A model generated the notes under the pieces. It ran no database searches. It saw only the letters and a program-made list of their open reading frames with translations, and was not told where the DNA came from. This document shows positions 32,643 to 42,564 of a DNA stretch of 64,000 bases, piece after piece. Made by a program: the position numbers and the translations under genes. Source of the DNA: Candidatus Woesearchaeota archaeon. GTDB lineage: Archaea > Nanobdellota > Nanobdellia > Woesearchaeales > SM23-78. The DNA is taken from positions 29,089 through 93,088 of the forward strand of contig JAFGBP010000042.1 in NCBI GenBank assembly GCA_016933095.1, written 5' to 3'. Position 1 is the stretch's first letter. Each line of letters starts with the position of its first letter.

Positions 32643-34172
32643 ATGGAAGAAGATATGACTGAAAAGGACATGACAAGCACCCCGACAAACTGGATTGAAG
32701 GAGACCTTACAGTTGAGATTACAGTCAACGCCCACAACAAGATAGCCGATGCAAAAGCCATGGGATTGATGTATAGGGGGCTGGAAAACATCTTCATCGG
32801 GCAAAGGCCGTTTGACGCCATGAGGATGAGCCAGAGGGCTGACGCCGCTTGCTCCACGGCGAATGGGACTGCCGGAGCCCTGGCCATTGAGAGGATGATG
32901 GGGTTCAAGCCTCCAAGGAATGGACAGCTCATCAGGGATATAGTGCTCGGGGCCAGCATTGCAGCAAACCACCTCACTCATTTTTATTTCACCTTGGGCC
33001 CCGGATTAGCAAGCCCTGAATACAAAAAGTTCAAGATGCATCACGAAATGCAAAAGAGATTTGACCCATCAAAAAGCGCGCTTCTCAAGGACGTGTTGAG
33101 AAAGGCAAGGATGCCGTTGCATAGGGCCATCGCGATTTTCGGCGGAAGATCATATCACCCCATGCACGCAGTGCCAGGAGGAGTATGCAGCATCCCAAAG
33201 TACTCTGATCTGGCAGCGGCCAGTACAAGCGTCGCAGGCGCCAAGGAATTTTTGGAAGAGAACTTGCTTGGCGGGGTGAAGATGGAAGAATGGGCCAGGA
33301 TAAGGACCGCCGACGAGCTCCTTGAACTACTAAAGGACAAGGCGTTTGCTGATTCAGACATCGGGCTTTTCATCAGGTATTCTCAGGAAATAGGACTTCA
33401 CAAACTAGGCGAAGGAACCCACAACAATTTCTTGTCCTTCGGATTCGGAGAGAACAAGCATAATAACGGCATTGATAGCAGTCCCGATTCATGGCTCTTC
33501 AAACCCGGATACGTGGAGAATGGCCAGTACCACGACCTAGACATCCAGCACATAACCGAAGATACTTCCCACTCTTATTATGAGACTGAAAGGGACTGGA
33601 GAAGCCCCCAGCACGGCATGACAAAGCCTATCCCAAGGAAAGAGGGAGCTTACAGCTGGGTCAAGTCTCCCAGATACTTTGGCAGAGCCTGCGAGGTAGG
33701 ACCGCTTGCAAGGCAGATAGTAAATGCAGACCTGCTCTGCATGGACTTAGTAAAGACCTTTGGGGTGAACACGTTCACAAGAACCCTGGCAAGGTTCCGC
33801 GAGATAACCCTTATAGTCCCAAAGCTCAAAGAGTGGATTGCAGAGATCGAATTGGAAAAGCCATTCTACAAACCATTCCCCGAAGTCAGCAACGGCTCCG
33901 GATACGGCCTGGTGGAGTCCCCTAGAGGGGCTCTTGGCCACTGGATAAACATAAAGGAAGGCAAGTGCACAACATACCAGATGATCAGCCCTATCGACTG
34001 GAACGCCTCGCCAATAGACTCTAACGGGGCTCACGGCGCCCTAGAGCAGGCCCTGATCGGCTGCAGGATAAAGGACAAAGACAGCCTCATTGAAGCCTCT
34101 CTTGTCGTGAAGGGCTTTGACTCCTGCATTGCCTGCTCAATACGGCCTGCCGCGCCAGGTGATGAGGAATAA
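32643..34172 (+). CDS. [NiFe]-hydrogenase large subunit with altered L1 motif
   Basis: Catalytic-subunit homologue, 509 residues. N-terminal WIEGDLTVEI keeps the proton-relay Glu, and ESPRGALGHWI keeps the active-site Arg region. The L1 motif, usually RxCGxCxxxH, reads QRADAACSTAN: Asp67 at the first Ni-ligand Cys, Cys70 kept, Asn74 for His. The C-terminal L2 motif is DSCIACSIR (C495, C498 kept; Pro to Ser), followed by only eight residues. So three of four Ni-binding cysteines remain. Maturation genes (hyp) are not in the window. H2 activity is therefore uncertain. Confidence 0.88.
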   Translation: MEEDMTEKDMTSTPTNWIEGDLTVEITVNAHNKIADAKAMGLMYRGLENIFIGQRPFDAMRMSQRADAACSTANGTAGALAIERMMGFKPPRNGQLIRDIVLGASIAANHLTHFYFTLGPGLASPEYKKFKMHHEMQKRFDPSKSALLKDVLRKARMPLHRAIAIFGGRSYHPMHAVPGGVCSIPKYSDLAAASTSVAGAKEFLEENLLGGVKMEEWARIRTADELLELLKDKAFADSDIGLFIRYSQEIGLHKLGEGTHNNFLSFGFGENKHNNGIDSSPDSWLFKPGYVENGQYHDLDIQHITEDTSHSYYETERDWRSPQHGMTKPIPRKEGAYSWVKSPRYFGRACEVGPLARQIVNADLLCMDLVKTFGVNTFTRTLARFREITLIVPKLKEWIAEIELEKPFYKPFPEVSNGSGYGLVESPRGALGHWINIKEGKCTTYQMISPIDWNASPIDSNGAHGALEQALIGCRIKDKDSLIEASLVVKGFDSCIACSIRPAAPGDEE

Positions 34173-34499
34173 AGGCCAAAGGCTCTGCATCTGACCGCAT
34201 CCGTATGGCCTCTCTTGATTCCCACCTCCTCACTTCTTTTTCCCGGAGGCGTTGTAGAATTTCATCGTGCTCTGCTCACATCGAACGCCAAACCCAACAT
34301 GGTTACGAGTATTCTTCAGTCGCTTATTCTCACTGAATGCTCGATTTGAGGTCACTTTATTCTACAGAGATACAGAGACTTTCCAGGAAAAAGATTTATA
34401 AAGCCGATTAATAAGATTTAGAGAGTATCTAGAGGAAGTGCTATCGAGGGTAAAATTAAAGATAAAGTATAATAAAGCAAAGGTAAAAGGGTAAATTAC
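34173..34499 (+). promoter_or_regulatory. 327-bp intergenic region with a TATA box at 34393-34403
   Basis: No gene. Contains GATTTATAAAG (34393-34403), likely promoter of the VWA/MoxR operon with a leader of about 75 bases. GTAGAAT near 34253 and ATTCTAC near 34359 form a weak inverted repeat; nothing else is recognised. Confidence 0.4.
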
Positions 34500-36374
34500 A
34501 TGGCGGGATGGACATCTTTCATAACAGGACAGTTCCTAGATCCAAAACTGTTGCCCTACGCCGCGGGACTAGTGCTGATTTTCATCCTATTCTATTTCAT
34601 CAAGCCAAAGCCCAAGCAGTTCGTCATGCCAACCCTAATGTTCCTGTTCAAGGATATGGGGCGCCACAGGACCGCCAACATCCTAAGAAAGCTCATCACG
34701 AACATACTTTTCATAATGCAGCTCCTCATAATCGTCTTCATAGCCTTCTCGAGCGCCAAGCCATTCATAGACGTTAGCAAGGAAACCCTGTTCAAGAACA
34801 CAGTCATAGTGCTTGACGCGAGCGCGAGCATGAAGGCTCCTTACCAAGGAGAGACCCGTTTTGAGGAAGCCGTAAGGATTGCGAAGGAGAACCTTGGAAG
34901 CATCAACACCCTCATACTTGTCAAAAAGATCCCTGAAGTCTCCCTCGTAGACGAGACTGCCGGTAAGGTTAGAAGCATCATATCCGAAATGGAAGCCACA
35001 GACTCACCCACCAACCTGTATGCTGCCATAAGCACTGCAGGAACTTATGCAAAGGCAGACTCAAGAATAGTAGTGATAAGCGACTTCATCGATACGGGTT
35101 CAGAAGCAGACCTGAACACCATCAAGAAGACCATAGAATCTCAGGGAATAAAAGTTGATTTCCTCAAGGTAAGGTCGCCTGTGCCGAACGTCGGGATCGT
35201 TGACCTGACAGTGTCTGACTCCAAGACAACAGCGGTTGCCAAGAACTTCAACCCTGAAGAAGCAAGCGTGCGCCTGAAAATAAACGATTTGAGCGAGGAG
35301 ATGATCATTGCAGGCGGATCAAGGGAAATATTCTCCTTCACGACGCCTCCGTTGACAAGCAAACTAGAGCTCGAAGTCTTGTCCGGAAATGACGAGTTCA
35401 AGCTTGACAACCAGGCTTACATAAGCGCTCCTGGCGAGGACAAGAAGAAAGTCTTGTTCATAACAAACAACGCCGACTACAAGAAGACGTTCATATACAA
35501 CGCCTTGGACGTCATGAAAGGAGTTGAGCTGACAGTGGCCATCCCTCCAAAAATACCTGCGCTTGGAGAATTTGACCTTTACTTCTTCAAGGATATAGAC
35601 CCCAACCTCCTCTTGCCAGGGACCTACACTGGCATAAAGAAGGAAATTGAAACTAAGGGAAAGGCCGCCGTAGTCATGGCCCAGACAAACCTCCTCGCCA
35701 TCAACTACCAAGGCATACTTCCGGTCGTGCCTTCGACTCTTGAAAAGGGCGATGCAATAAACATAATCACGACAGGAAACGAAGGCATCATGAGCGGACT
35801 CGAGCTAGGAGTCACCAAGAAATACTTTGGAGTCGAGAGCATAGAGGGAAGAACCCTTTCTGTTCTTGCAAGTAGCGAGTACAAGGTGCCCATCATAGCT
35901 TTCAACAAGATGGGGGAGGGAAAAGTCGTGTATTACGGGATACTTGACGAGGACGTGGAAGCCGAGACCTTCTTTGCGAAGAGTCCTGCATTCTTTGTCT
36001 TCTGGAAGAGGACTGTTGACTTCATCACCAACACTCCTTCAGTCAAGAACCTGAACTACAGGACAGGAAGCTATATCTCATTCCCAGAGGAGCAAACAAT
36101 CCAGACTCCAAAGGGAAAGATAAAAACTAATGAGCTCGTGCTTGACCAGACAGGCCTCTATACCTTGCAGGACAGGACCATTGCGATCAACCTTGCCGAC
36201 GAAAAAGAGTCTGACATCGGAAAAGAGGAGACAGAAGAGAGCAGGTCTTATGTAAAGGAAGGCGAGCGTTTTAAGGAGAAAGTCCCTTATGAGCTCACAG
36301 ATAACCTGGTGTACGCCGCGATTATCCTCCTGATCCTGGAACTCATTTACGTGAAGCTGAGAGGTGACTTTTGA
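34500..36374 (+). CDS. BatA-like VWA-domain membrane protein
   Basis: 624 residues. Two N-terminal membrane helices (about 15-40 and 65-85) with the region typical of BatA-type proteins, a VWA domain starting VIVLDASASMKAP near 102 (DxSxS metal site) and VVISDF near 188, then beta-rich domains and a C-terminal helix near residue 600. Such proteins occur with MoxR ATPases and DUF58 proteins and are thought to chaperone or assemble membrane complexes. Its stop overlaps the start of the next gene. Confidence 0.78.
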   Translation: MAGWTSFITGQFLDPKLLPYAAGLVLIFILFYFIKPKPKQFVMPTLMFLFKDMGRHRTANILRKLITNILFIMQLLIIVFIAFSSAKPFIDVSKETLFKNTVIVLDASASMKAPYQGETRFEEAVRIAKENLGSINTLILVKKIPEVSLVDETAGKVRSIISEMEATDSPTNLYAAISTAGTYAKADSRIVVISDFIDTGSEADLNTIKKTIESQGIKVDFLKVRSPVPNVGIVDLTVSDSKTTAVAKNFNPEEASVRLKINDLSEEMIIAGGSREIFSFTTPPLTSKLELEVLSGNDEFKLDNQAYISAPGEDKKKVLFITNNADYKKTFIYNALDVMKGVELTVAIPPKIPALGEFDLYFFKDIDPNLLLPGTYTGIKKEIETKGKAAVVMAQTNLLAINYQGILPVVPSTLEKGDAINIITTGNEGIMSGLELGVTKKYFGVESIEGRTLSVLASSEYKVPIIAFNKMGEGKVVYYGILDEDVEAETFFAKSPAFFVFWKRTVDFITNTPSVKNLNYRTGSYISFPEEQTIQTPKGKIKTNELVLDQTGLYTLQDRTIAINLADEKESDIGKEETEESRSYVKEGERFKEKVPYELTDNLVYAAIILLILELIYVKLRGDF

Positions 36375-38824
36375 TGGGAATGCTCGGAATCACAAGCTTC
36401 CTCAATCCTGAAGCGTATTATCTTCTCATACCGGCGGCGGCCATACTCGCAGCTATAATCATGTTCAACTTCGTCTCTAACGAGATAGGCAACAGGAAAG
36501 AGAGGGGGAGCACAAGAATCATGATCTTGATATCAAAGATGATTATATTAACGCTCCTTATAACAGCCCTTGCACACCCTTACGGCGAAGTCACAATGAC
36601 AAGCCAAGGGGATCCGAAGATCGTGCTTCTCGTCGATAACAGCAGCTCGATGAAGCTGCTGGAAACAAGGTTTGTCGAGAGCCTAAAGGCGAGATTCGAA
36701 GGAGAGTTTCCTGTCGTGTTGAAGTACATCGGGTCAGAGAAAGAGTCGGCCATAGGTGAGGAGATACTGAATTACCTAGAGAAGGACACGAACATCCTCC
36801 TCATATCAGATGGGCAATCAAACTCAGGCGCCTCACTTGATGAAGTGGCCTTGCTTGCAGCCAACCTTAACAGCACCATAAGCGCTGTCAGCCTCTCTGA
36901 GAGGAACTCTGAAATAGGTGTCTACATCACGGGCTCTGACTCTAGCGTGAAGGGAGTGAACAATACTTACGTCGTCCACCTAATCAATCCAAAGGACGAG
37001 AAGGCAAACTTGAGGGTGCTCATAGACAACGAGGAGATAATTAACCAGGAAGTTAAGGGAGACTATTACTCGTTCCAGAAGAGCTTTGATGAAGGCACGC
37101 ACAAGATCGTCGCAGAGGTATCGTCGCTATCTGACTTCTTCCTTGAGAACAACCGGTTCTACAAGACCGTGAGCGTCGTGAAAAAGCCCCGAATTCTCCT
37201 AGTGCAGGACTCGTACGATCCTGTGGAGCAGATCTTCAACGGGCTATACGAAGTCACAAAATCAGACCGAATACCGGATAACTTGGACGAGTATTACGCC
37301 ATCATCCTGAATGATATGCCAGGCAGTGTTAAAGGGACTGAGAATCTTGCAGACTACCTCATAGACAAGGAAGGAGGGTATTATGGGAACGGGCTCTTTG
37401 TCATCGGAGGATTTGACAGCTTCGACCGTGGAGGGTATAAGGGATCCGTCCTTGAGTCATACCTGCCAGTAACCGTGGGCAAGGCTGCAAAGAAGAGGGG
37501 ATCAAGCAACATCGCGATCGCAATTGACTTTTCAGGCACCACAGGCACCAGATGGTACTGCCCTAACCCTCCAGAAGTCGGGTGCAGGAAAGGAGAATGG
37601 GTTGAGGAAAAATCAGACGTCCAGGAAGTCAACAAGGCATTGGCATCAAGCATCATAAAGAGTCTTGGACCTGACAATACTGTGGGTGTCAGCATCTTCA
37701 GCAGCCAAAGCGGCACAGTGCAGGAACTAGCCCCGCTGTTCATGATCAAGGAGGAGCTGCTTGACAAGATCGCGAGGATTCAGCAGCCACCAGGACAGTC
37801 ATTCTTCAACATCGGACTGACAGGAGCATATCTCCTGCTGAAGGATCATGTTGGCAGCAACAACATCATACTTATAACCGACGGCCAGACAGGAAGTGAT
37901 GAGATTAAGAAGACTACGATTGATACGGCAAAGACCCTAAGCGAGCGGGGCGTGAAGGTTTACGTGGTAGGCACTGGAAGGAGCGTGAACGATGCCTTCC
38001 TCAAGGACATCGCATACAACGGCCGAGGAGTATACTTCCCGGCTGACAAGTCCAATAATTTGAAGATACTCTTTGGCGAAGCCGCAGAGAGCAAGTTTGG
38101 GGAGGTATTTGACCTGTTCATCCTCAACCCTTATCACTTCATAACCCAAGGGCTTGCGCTTGACGCATCACTTTATGGCTTCAACCAGGTCATTCCGAAG
38201 AGCAACGCGATAACGCTTGTCACGACCCAGCACGGGGAGCCGGCGGTCACAGTCTGGAATTACGGCCTAGGACGTGTAGCCACCCTTAACGTGTTCAGCG
38301 GAAACAACAACCTAGGAGAGCTCATGAATAGCAGGAACTCAGTCCTCCTAACGAGAATCACTAACTGGGTCATAGGAGACCCGCAGAGAAAGGAGGATTA
38401 TTACGTCACAATATCAGACGCACGCGTGAACAAGCCTACCGATGTCATAATCAAGAGCGTCAAGTATCCTGATACTGAAGGAATCACCCTGACGAAGATT
38501 GGAGAGAACCAGTACAAGACAATAGTAACTCCTGAGGAAACTGGATTCAGCAGTATCATAGGAAAGGAATACGCTATTAACTATGAGGAAGAGTTCCAAA
38601 ACGTCGGAATGAACTCGAAAATGGAAGCAATAGTAGGCATGAGCGGCGGAAAGCTCTTTGAGCCTAAGGACGTGGATGAGATGATTGACTTTGTCAAGTC
38701 AGTCTCAAAGAAGACAAGACGGGAGAGGACCACGATCGTCTGGCCCTTCTTGATAGCAGCCGCCTGCGTATTCCTGATAGAATTGTTATATAGGAAGATC
38801 AGGGAGTATCGCCTAAACGGGTAA
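36374..38824 (+). CDS. Large VWA/glutamine-amidotransferase-like membrane protein
   Basis: 816 residues. N-terminal helices (about 13-32 and 51-70), a first VWA-like segment KIVLLVDNSSSMKLL near 88, a middle with a GATase-1-like fold (YYAIILNDMPGS near 310, GGFDSF), a second VWA domain (NIAIAIDFSGTTGT near 378; NIILITDGQTGS near 495) and a C-terminal membrane helix (near 792). The layout matches the larger partner in MoxR/VWA operons. ATG at 36374 follows GAGGTGA and overlaps the upstream stop. Confidence 0.72.
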   Translation: MGMLGITSFLNPEAYYLLIPAAAILAAIIMFNFVSNEIGNRKERGSTRIMILISKMIILTLLITALAHPYGEVTMTSQGDPKIVLLVDNSSSMKLLETRFVESLKARFEGEFPVVLKYIGSEKESAIGEEILNYLEKDTNILLISDGQSNSGASLDEVALLAANLNSTISAVSLSERNSEIGVYITGSDSSVKGVNNTYVVHLINPKDEKANLRVLIDNEEIINQEVKGDYYSFQKSFDEGTHKIVAEVSSLSDFFLENNRFYKTVSVVKKPRILLVQDSYDPVEQIFNGLYEVTKSDRIPDNLDEYYAIILNDMPGSVKGTENLADYLIDKEGGYYGNGLFVIGGFDSFDRGGYKGSVLESYLPVTVGKAAKKRGSSNIAIAIDFSGTTGTRWYCPNPPEVGCRKGEWVEEKSDVQEVNKALASSIIKSLGPDNTVGVSIFSSQSGTVQELAPLFMIKEELLDKIARIQQPPGQSFFNIGLTGAYLLLKDHVGSNNIILITDGQTGSDEIKKTTIDTAKTLSERGVKVYVVGTGRSVNDAFLKDIAYNGRGVYFPADKSNNLKILFGEAAESKFGEVFDLFILNPYHFITQGLALDASLYGFNQVIPKSNAITLVTTQHGEPAVTVWNYGLGRVATLNVFSGNNNLGELMNSRNSVLLTRITNWVIGDPQRKEDYYVTISDARVNKPTDVIIKSVKYPDTEGITLTKIGENQYKTIVTPEETGFSSIIGKEYAINYEEEFQNVGMNSKMEAIVGMSGGKLFEPKDVDEMIDFVKSVSKKTRRERTTIVWPFLIAAACVFLIELLYRKIREYRLNG

Positions 38825-38972
38825 TTGATGATAGAGTGGCAGGACGCATTAGCAAGGGCGAGGATGCAAGGAGAAGATTAGTGAGCAAATGCGCCAAACC
38901 AATCGAAAATAGCCAAAAAATAAAAAGAGGCAAAGACAATCATAACGTGGAACGATGCGTGAAGGTGATTAG

Positions 38973-39485
38973 ATGAGCGAATTCATGGGAAAAAAGATAA
39001 ATTTCTTCCTTGTGATAATGATAATGCTCGTACTGTGCGGGATGGGCATGCTGAGCATTTACTACCAAGTCACTTTCAAGAACTTTGACAAGAGATTCCA
39101 GGACCTGAACCAGGACTACGGCTCCTGCCAGCAAAACCTCACTTACGCAGTGAGCACGCTCCAGCAGACCATCAGGAACCTTAACAATACAGAGAGCGAC
39201 ATAAGGAAGTATGACACTCTCTACGAGCAAAAGGCACAGGAACTCTCTGACATTGAAAGCACACTCAAGGAAACCCAGACTAAGCTGCAGAGCGAGACTA
39301 TGTTCAAGGAGCAGTTCAAGAAGAAGGCTGAGAACTATGAAAAGCAGATCCTTGAACAGACAGAGGAGCTGGAGGAGATTCGAAAGCAGAACAACGCGCT
39401 GCAGTTCCAAGTAAACGTCCTTAACGAGAGGGTAGAATGCCTTGACGAGGAGATAGAGAGCTATGAATACACGTGCTATGAATGA
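38973..39485 (+). CDS. Single-pass membrane coiled-coil protein
   Basis: 170 residues: one N-terminal membrane helix (residues 9-33) and a long coiled coil (about 40-160) ending in three cysteines (VECLDEEIESYEYTCYE, plus an earlier CQQ). The AAGGTGATT ribosome site supports the ATG. It is in line with the VWA and MoxR genes and may scaffold that complex (inference). Confidence 0.65.
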   Translation: MSEFMGKKINFFLVIMIMLVLCGMGMLSIYYQVTFKNFDKRFQDLNQDYGSCQQNLTYAVSTLQQTIRNLNNTESDIRKYDTLYEQKAQELSDIESTLKETQTKLQSETMFKEQFKKKAENYEKQILEQTEELEEIRKQNNALQFQVNVLNERVECLDEEIESYEYTCYE

Positions 39486-39571
39486 GTGAGGAAAAGACTG
39501 ACAAAGCACATCTTAGCCGTGACGATTGGATTATGGCTTTATCTTTCCGATAAAGGGAGAAAGTGGAAGAG

Positions 39572-40366
39572 ATGAACAAGGTAAGGATATTATTCAACGA
39601 GGTGAAATTTGAGCTGCTAAAGGTAAGCCTGATGAACAGTTTCCTGGACGCGCTCATGATGTTCTTCCTCATATACTTCGTCATCTCACTCTTCAACGTG
39701 AAGCTTGAGTACGCCCTTACCATCCCTGGGATCATAAGCTTCATATTCTTCGTGGCGACGTTCATCAAAAGGACTCAGAACAGCAGGCTTAAGGATATGG
39801 AGAAGGCCAACCCGCAGCTGCGGGAGATCCTTAGGACGGCGCACGACAATCAGGAAGAGGACAACATCCTGGTCCAGGCACTTTTTAGGGACTTAAAGGA
39901 GAAGCTCAGGAACGCGTCGTCAGGAAACCTTATAGACTCGAAGAAGATAACGACGAGGGTGATAAGCGCGATCACGATCGTCTTCCTCATCTTGTTCCTA
40001 TCAACCGTCACGATTAACATTCAAAAGATTGACATACCATTCGACAAGCTCAAATTCCTGACAGACTTAGACGCAAAGGAAAGGACTGAAGGCAACATCA
40101 CAGAGCTGGTGTTCAACCAGACGGACGTGATATACGGTGATGCAAGCATCGCAAAGCTCGGGAATGACGTCGTGAACATCAAGGTGAACCCGACGATAGG
40201 CGAAATCGACCTTACAAAGACGAGCGAGGTAGAGGAAAAGGAGCTTGTAAGCGGGGCAATCCCCCAGGAGATCAGCATAAGCTCGGACGCTTACAGCAAC
40301 CAGCAGATACTTGAAGAGGCAGAGGCTGCGGTGAACTACAGCCAGAGGATCAGCAAGATATCATGA
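39572..40366 (+). CDS. Membrane protein of the MoxR operon
   Basis: About 264 residues: two close membrane helices (residues 15-65 region), a charged cytoplasmic stretch, a third helix (near 130-150), then a soluble acidic region of about 110 residues. Placed where MoxR/DUF58 operons commonly encode a DUF-type transmembrane protein. No family is recognised. A GTG nine bases earlier (39563) is an alternative start. Confidence 0.62.
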   Translation: MNKVRILFNEVKFELLKVSLMNSFLDALMMFFLIYFVISLFNVKLEYALTIPGIISFIFFVATFIKRTQNSRLKDMEKANPQLREILRTAHDNQEEDNILVQALFRDLKEKLRNASSGNLIDSKKITTRVISAITIVFLILFLSTVTINIQKIDIPFDKLKFLTDLDAKERTEGNITELVFNQTDVIYGDASIAKLGNDVVNIKVNPTIGEIDLTKTSEVEEKELVSGAIPQEISISSDAYSNQQILEEAEAAVNYSQRISKIS

Positions 40367-40445
40367 TGACAGATGGAGGAATAGACTAATGCTATCAGCA
40401 GCAGGATCATGATGCAACAGATGATATTGGAGGAGTGATGTAAAA

Positions 40446-41408
40446 ATGGCAAATGCAAAAGACCTTGAAAGCGTAAAAAATATTGAGAAGCTCAAGGAGA
40501 CGTTCAACAACATAAAAAGCGAGATAGGAAAGATTATCGTGGGGCAAGAAGAAGTGATAGAACAGATCCTGATAGCAATCCTGTGCGACTCAAACGCCTT
40601 GCTGGAAAGCTACCCTGGACTCGGAAAGACAACGCTTATCAAGACCATCAGCCAGATAATGGACTTGGGATTCAGCAGGATACAGAACACGCCTGACCTC
40701 ATGCCCTCAGACATTATAGGGACGTACCTTATCGATGAGGACAAAGGAAAGAAGGTGTTCAGGTTCCAGAAGGGGCCTATATTCGCGAACACCATCCTCG
40801 CAGACGAGATCAACAGGGCGACCCCGAAGACGCAGTCAGCCCTCCTAGAGGCCATGCAGGAGAAGCAGGTCACGGTCGGAAACCAGACTTTCGAGCTCGA
40901 CAAGCCGTTCTTTGTCCTGGCAACTCAGAACCCGATAGACATGGAAGGGACATACCCGCTGCCCGAAGCACAGGTCGACAGGTTCCTCCTCAAGATCCTT
41001 GTAAATTATCCGACTTTCGAGGACGAGTTTGAGGTCATGAACAGGTTCACCAAGACGCACGTGAAGACAGAGGTGAAGACCCTTCTTAGCAAGGATTCTG
41101 TCCTGTTATTGCAGAACCTCACGAGGCAGGTCCCTATAGCTGATGACATCAAGAAGAAGGCCTTGAAGATCGTCCACAAGACCAGAAGCAACAAGGACCT
41201 CATAGAGTACGGAGCTTCACCCAGGGCCAGCATCGGACTCATACTCGCCGCCAAGGCCAAGGCACTAGTCAACGGCCGGAAGTTCGTGAGCGAGAAGGAC
41301 ATTGAAGAAATGGCATTCCCAGTCCTGCGTCACAGGCTAATCCTGAGCTTCAAGGCAGAGAGGGATGGAAAGACAGCGGACGACGTGATAAGGGAACTGC
41401 TGAAATAG
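40446..41408 (+). CDS. MoxR-family AAA+ ATPase
   Basis: Chaperone-like ATPase that acts with VWA proteins, for example in inserting metal cofactors or maturing complexes. 320 residues, with Walker A SYPGLGKTTLIKT near residue 57, Walker B ILADEINRATPKTQSALLEAM near 119, sensor-1 LATQNPIDMEGTYPLPEAQ near 158, and the MoxR lid. GGAGGAGTGATG ribosome site before the ATG. The neighbouring VWA genes give the usual partner set. Confidence 0.92.
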   Translation: MANAKDLESVKNIEKLKETFNNIKSEIGKIIVGQEEVIEQILIAILCDSNALLESYPGLGKTTLIKTISQIMDLGFSRIQNTPDLMPSDIIGTYLIDEDKGKKVFRFQKGPIFANTILADEINRATPKTQSALLEAMQEKQVTVGNQTFELDKPFFVLATQNPIDMEGTYPLPEAQVDRFLLKILVNYPTFEDEFEVMNRFTKTHVKTEVKTLLSKDSVLLLQNLTRQVPIADDIKKKALKIVHKTRSNKDLIEYGASPRASIGLILAAKAKALVNGRKFVSEKDIEEMAFPVLRHRLILSFKAERDGKTADDVIRELLK

Positions 41409-41430
41409 ACCGCGACCCAAACCTGCATCC

Positions 41431-41531
41431 AAGCAGCTCCACGTTCCGTCCCCATGGCAACTCGTCTGACGCAACCGAGTCTCGATACAGTCTGAACAGG
41501 CAATGACAGACTTCACTTGGTGGAGCTGCTT
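41431..41531. repeat. Inverted-repeat element over the start of the DUF58 gene
   Basis: AAGCAGCTCCAC (41431-41442) and GTGGAGCTGCTT (41520-41531) are exact 12-bp inverted repeats 77 bp apart, filling the gap between moxR and the DUF58 gene. The right arm contains the possible TTG/GTG starts of that gene. Could be a small inserted element or an RNA structure controlling translation. Confidence 0.5.
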
Positions 41532-42407
41532 GCAAAGGTAAAGAAGAGAAGAAAAATGATCGACACCGCATTCCTAAGGCAGCTTGACCGCTTCCACCTA
41601 GTCCTCAAGAAGAGAGTGCTCTCCAACTATCAGGGAGAGAGGCAAAGCCACGCGCAAGGGTCAGGCCTGACGTTCGCAGACTACAAGGACTACGTCCCAG
41701 GAGACGACTTCAGGAACATCGACTGGAAGGTGTTCGCCAGGACCAACAAGCTCTACATCAAGAAGTACGAGGAGGAAAGGGACTTGTCAGTCCACATAAT
41801 AGTGGATGCCAGCAGCAGCATGGACTACGGGAAGCAGATAAAGAAGTTCGAGTACGCGAGCATGATAGGCATAGGGTTCGCCTACATGGCGCTCAAGAAC
41901 AACGAGAAGTTCAACTTCTCGACTTTTGCAGACCAGCTCAACTACTTCAAAGCTAAGAAAGGAATGAACCAGCTTCTCGAGATCATAAAGAGGCTTGAGA
42001 AGCAGAAGATAACCGGGAACTCGAAGCTTGAAGGCGCGTTCGAGGAATACAAGAAGTTCATGCACAACAAGGGATTCGTCGTGGTGATATCAGACTTCCT
42101 ATACGACCTCGAGGAGATAAAGAGCGTCATATCAAGGTTCACGAAACACGAGGTCGTGATAATCCAAGTACTAGACCCTGAGGAAAGGAAGCTTGCGCTC
42201 TACGGCGACGTGATGCTCGAGGACAGCGAGATGCACACGAAGCTGCGCACGTTCATATCCAACAGGCTGCTCAAGAACTATAGGGAGAAGCTCGAAGGCC
42301 ACATCTACTCGATAAAGGACGCGTGCGAGAAGATGGGAGCAGACTTCATAAGCATAACATCCGACAGGCCGATATTCGAAGCATTCTACGCTGCGCTGAA
42401 AGTATGA
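41517..42407 (+). CDS. DUF58 protein with VWA-like fold
   Basis: Typical partner of MoxR. The DUF58 signature is clear: GSGLTFADYKDYVPGDDFR and IDWKVFARTNKLYIKKYEEE (about residues 47-87), then a VWA-like part (HIIVDASSSMDYG near 95; FVVVISDFLYD near 182). 296 residues from the TTG at 41517; an ATG at 41556 (MIDTAFLRQ) is also plausible and would give about 283 residues, since the inverted repeat covers the upstream start. Confidence 0.87.
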   Translation: MVELLAKVKKRRKMIDTAFLRQLDRFHLVLKKRVLSNYQGERQSHAQGSGLTFADYKDYVPGDDFRNIDWKVFARTNKLYIKKYEEERDLSVHIIVDASSSMDYGKQIKKFEYASMIGIGFAYMALKNNEKFNFSTFADQLNYFKAKKGMNQLLEIIKRLEKQKITGNSKLEGAFEEYKKFMHNKGFVVVISDFLYDLEEIKSVISRFTKHEVVIIQVLDPEERKLALYGDVMLEDSEMHTKLRTFISNRLLKNYREKLEGHIYSIKDACEKMGADFISITSDRPIFEAFYAALKV

Positions 42408-42564
42408 GAGTAAAGCATGGAAACAGCAGACCTAAAAGGCAAGGCATCAAACATACTGACTAGTTAACATTCACCAATAATTTTCTTTCCTCAGCACTCC
42501 AAACCAAGCGAAGCATACGATGACAACGGGCCATTTAAGCGCCGAAAAGCCATCTTTCTTTTTA

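Noticed and set aside
31731..34172. F420-reducing or NAD-linked (group 3) hydrogenase
   Set aside because: The small subunit has the full-length group 1/2-like cluster layout with CxxD, and no group 3 partner subunits are adjacent.
38828..38881. 17-codon open frame after the large VWA gene
   Set aside because: Too short and without a ribosome site.
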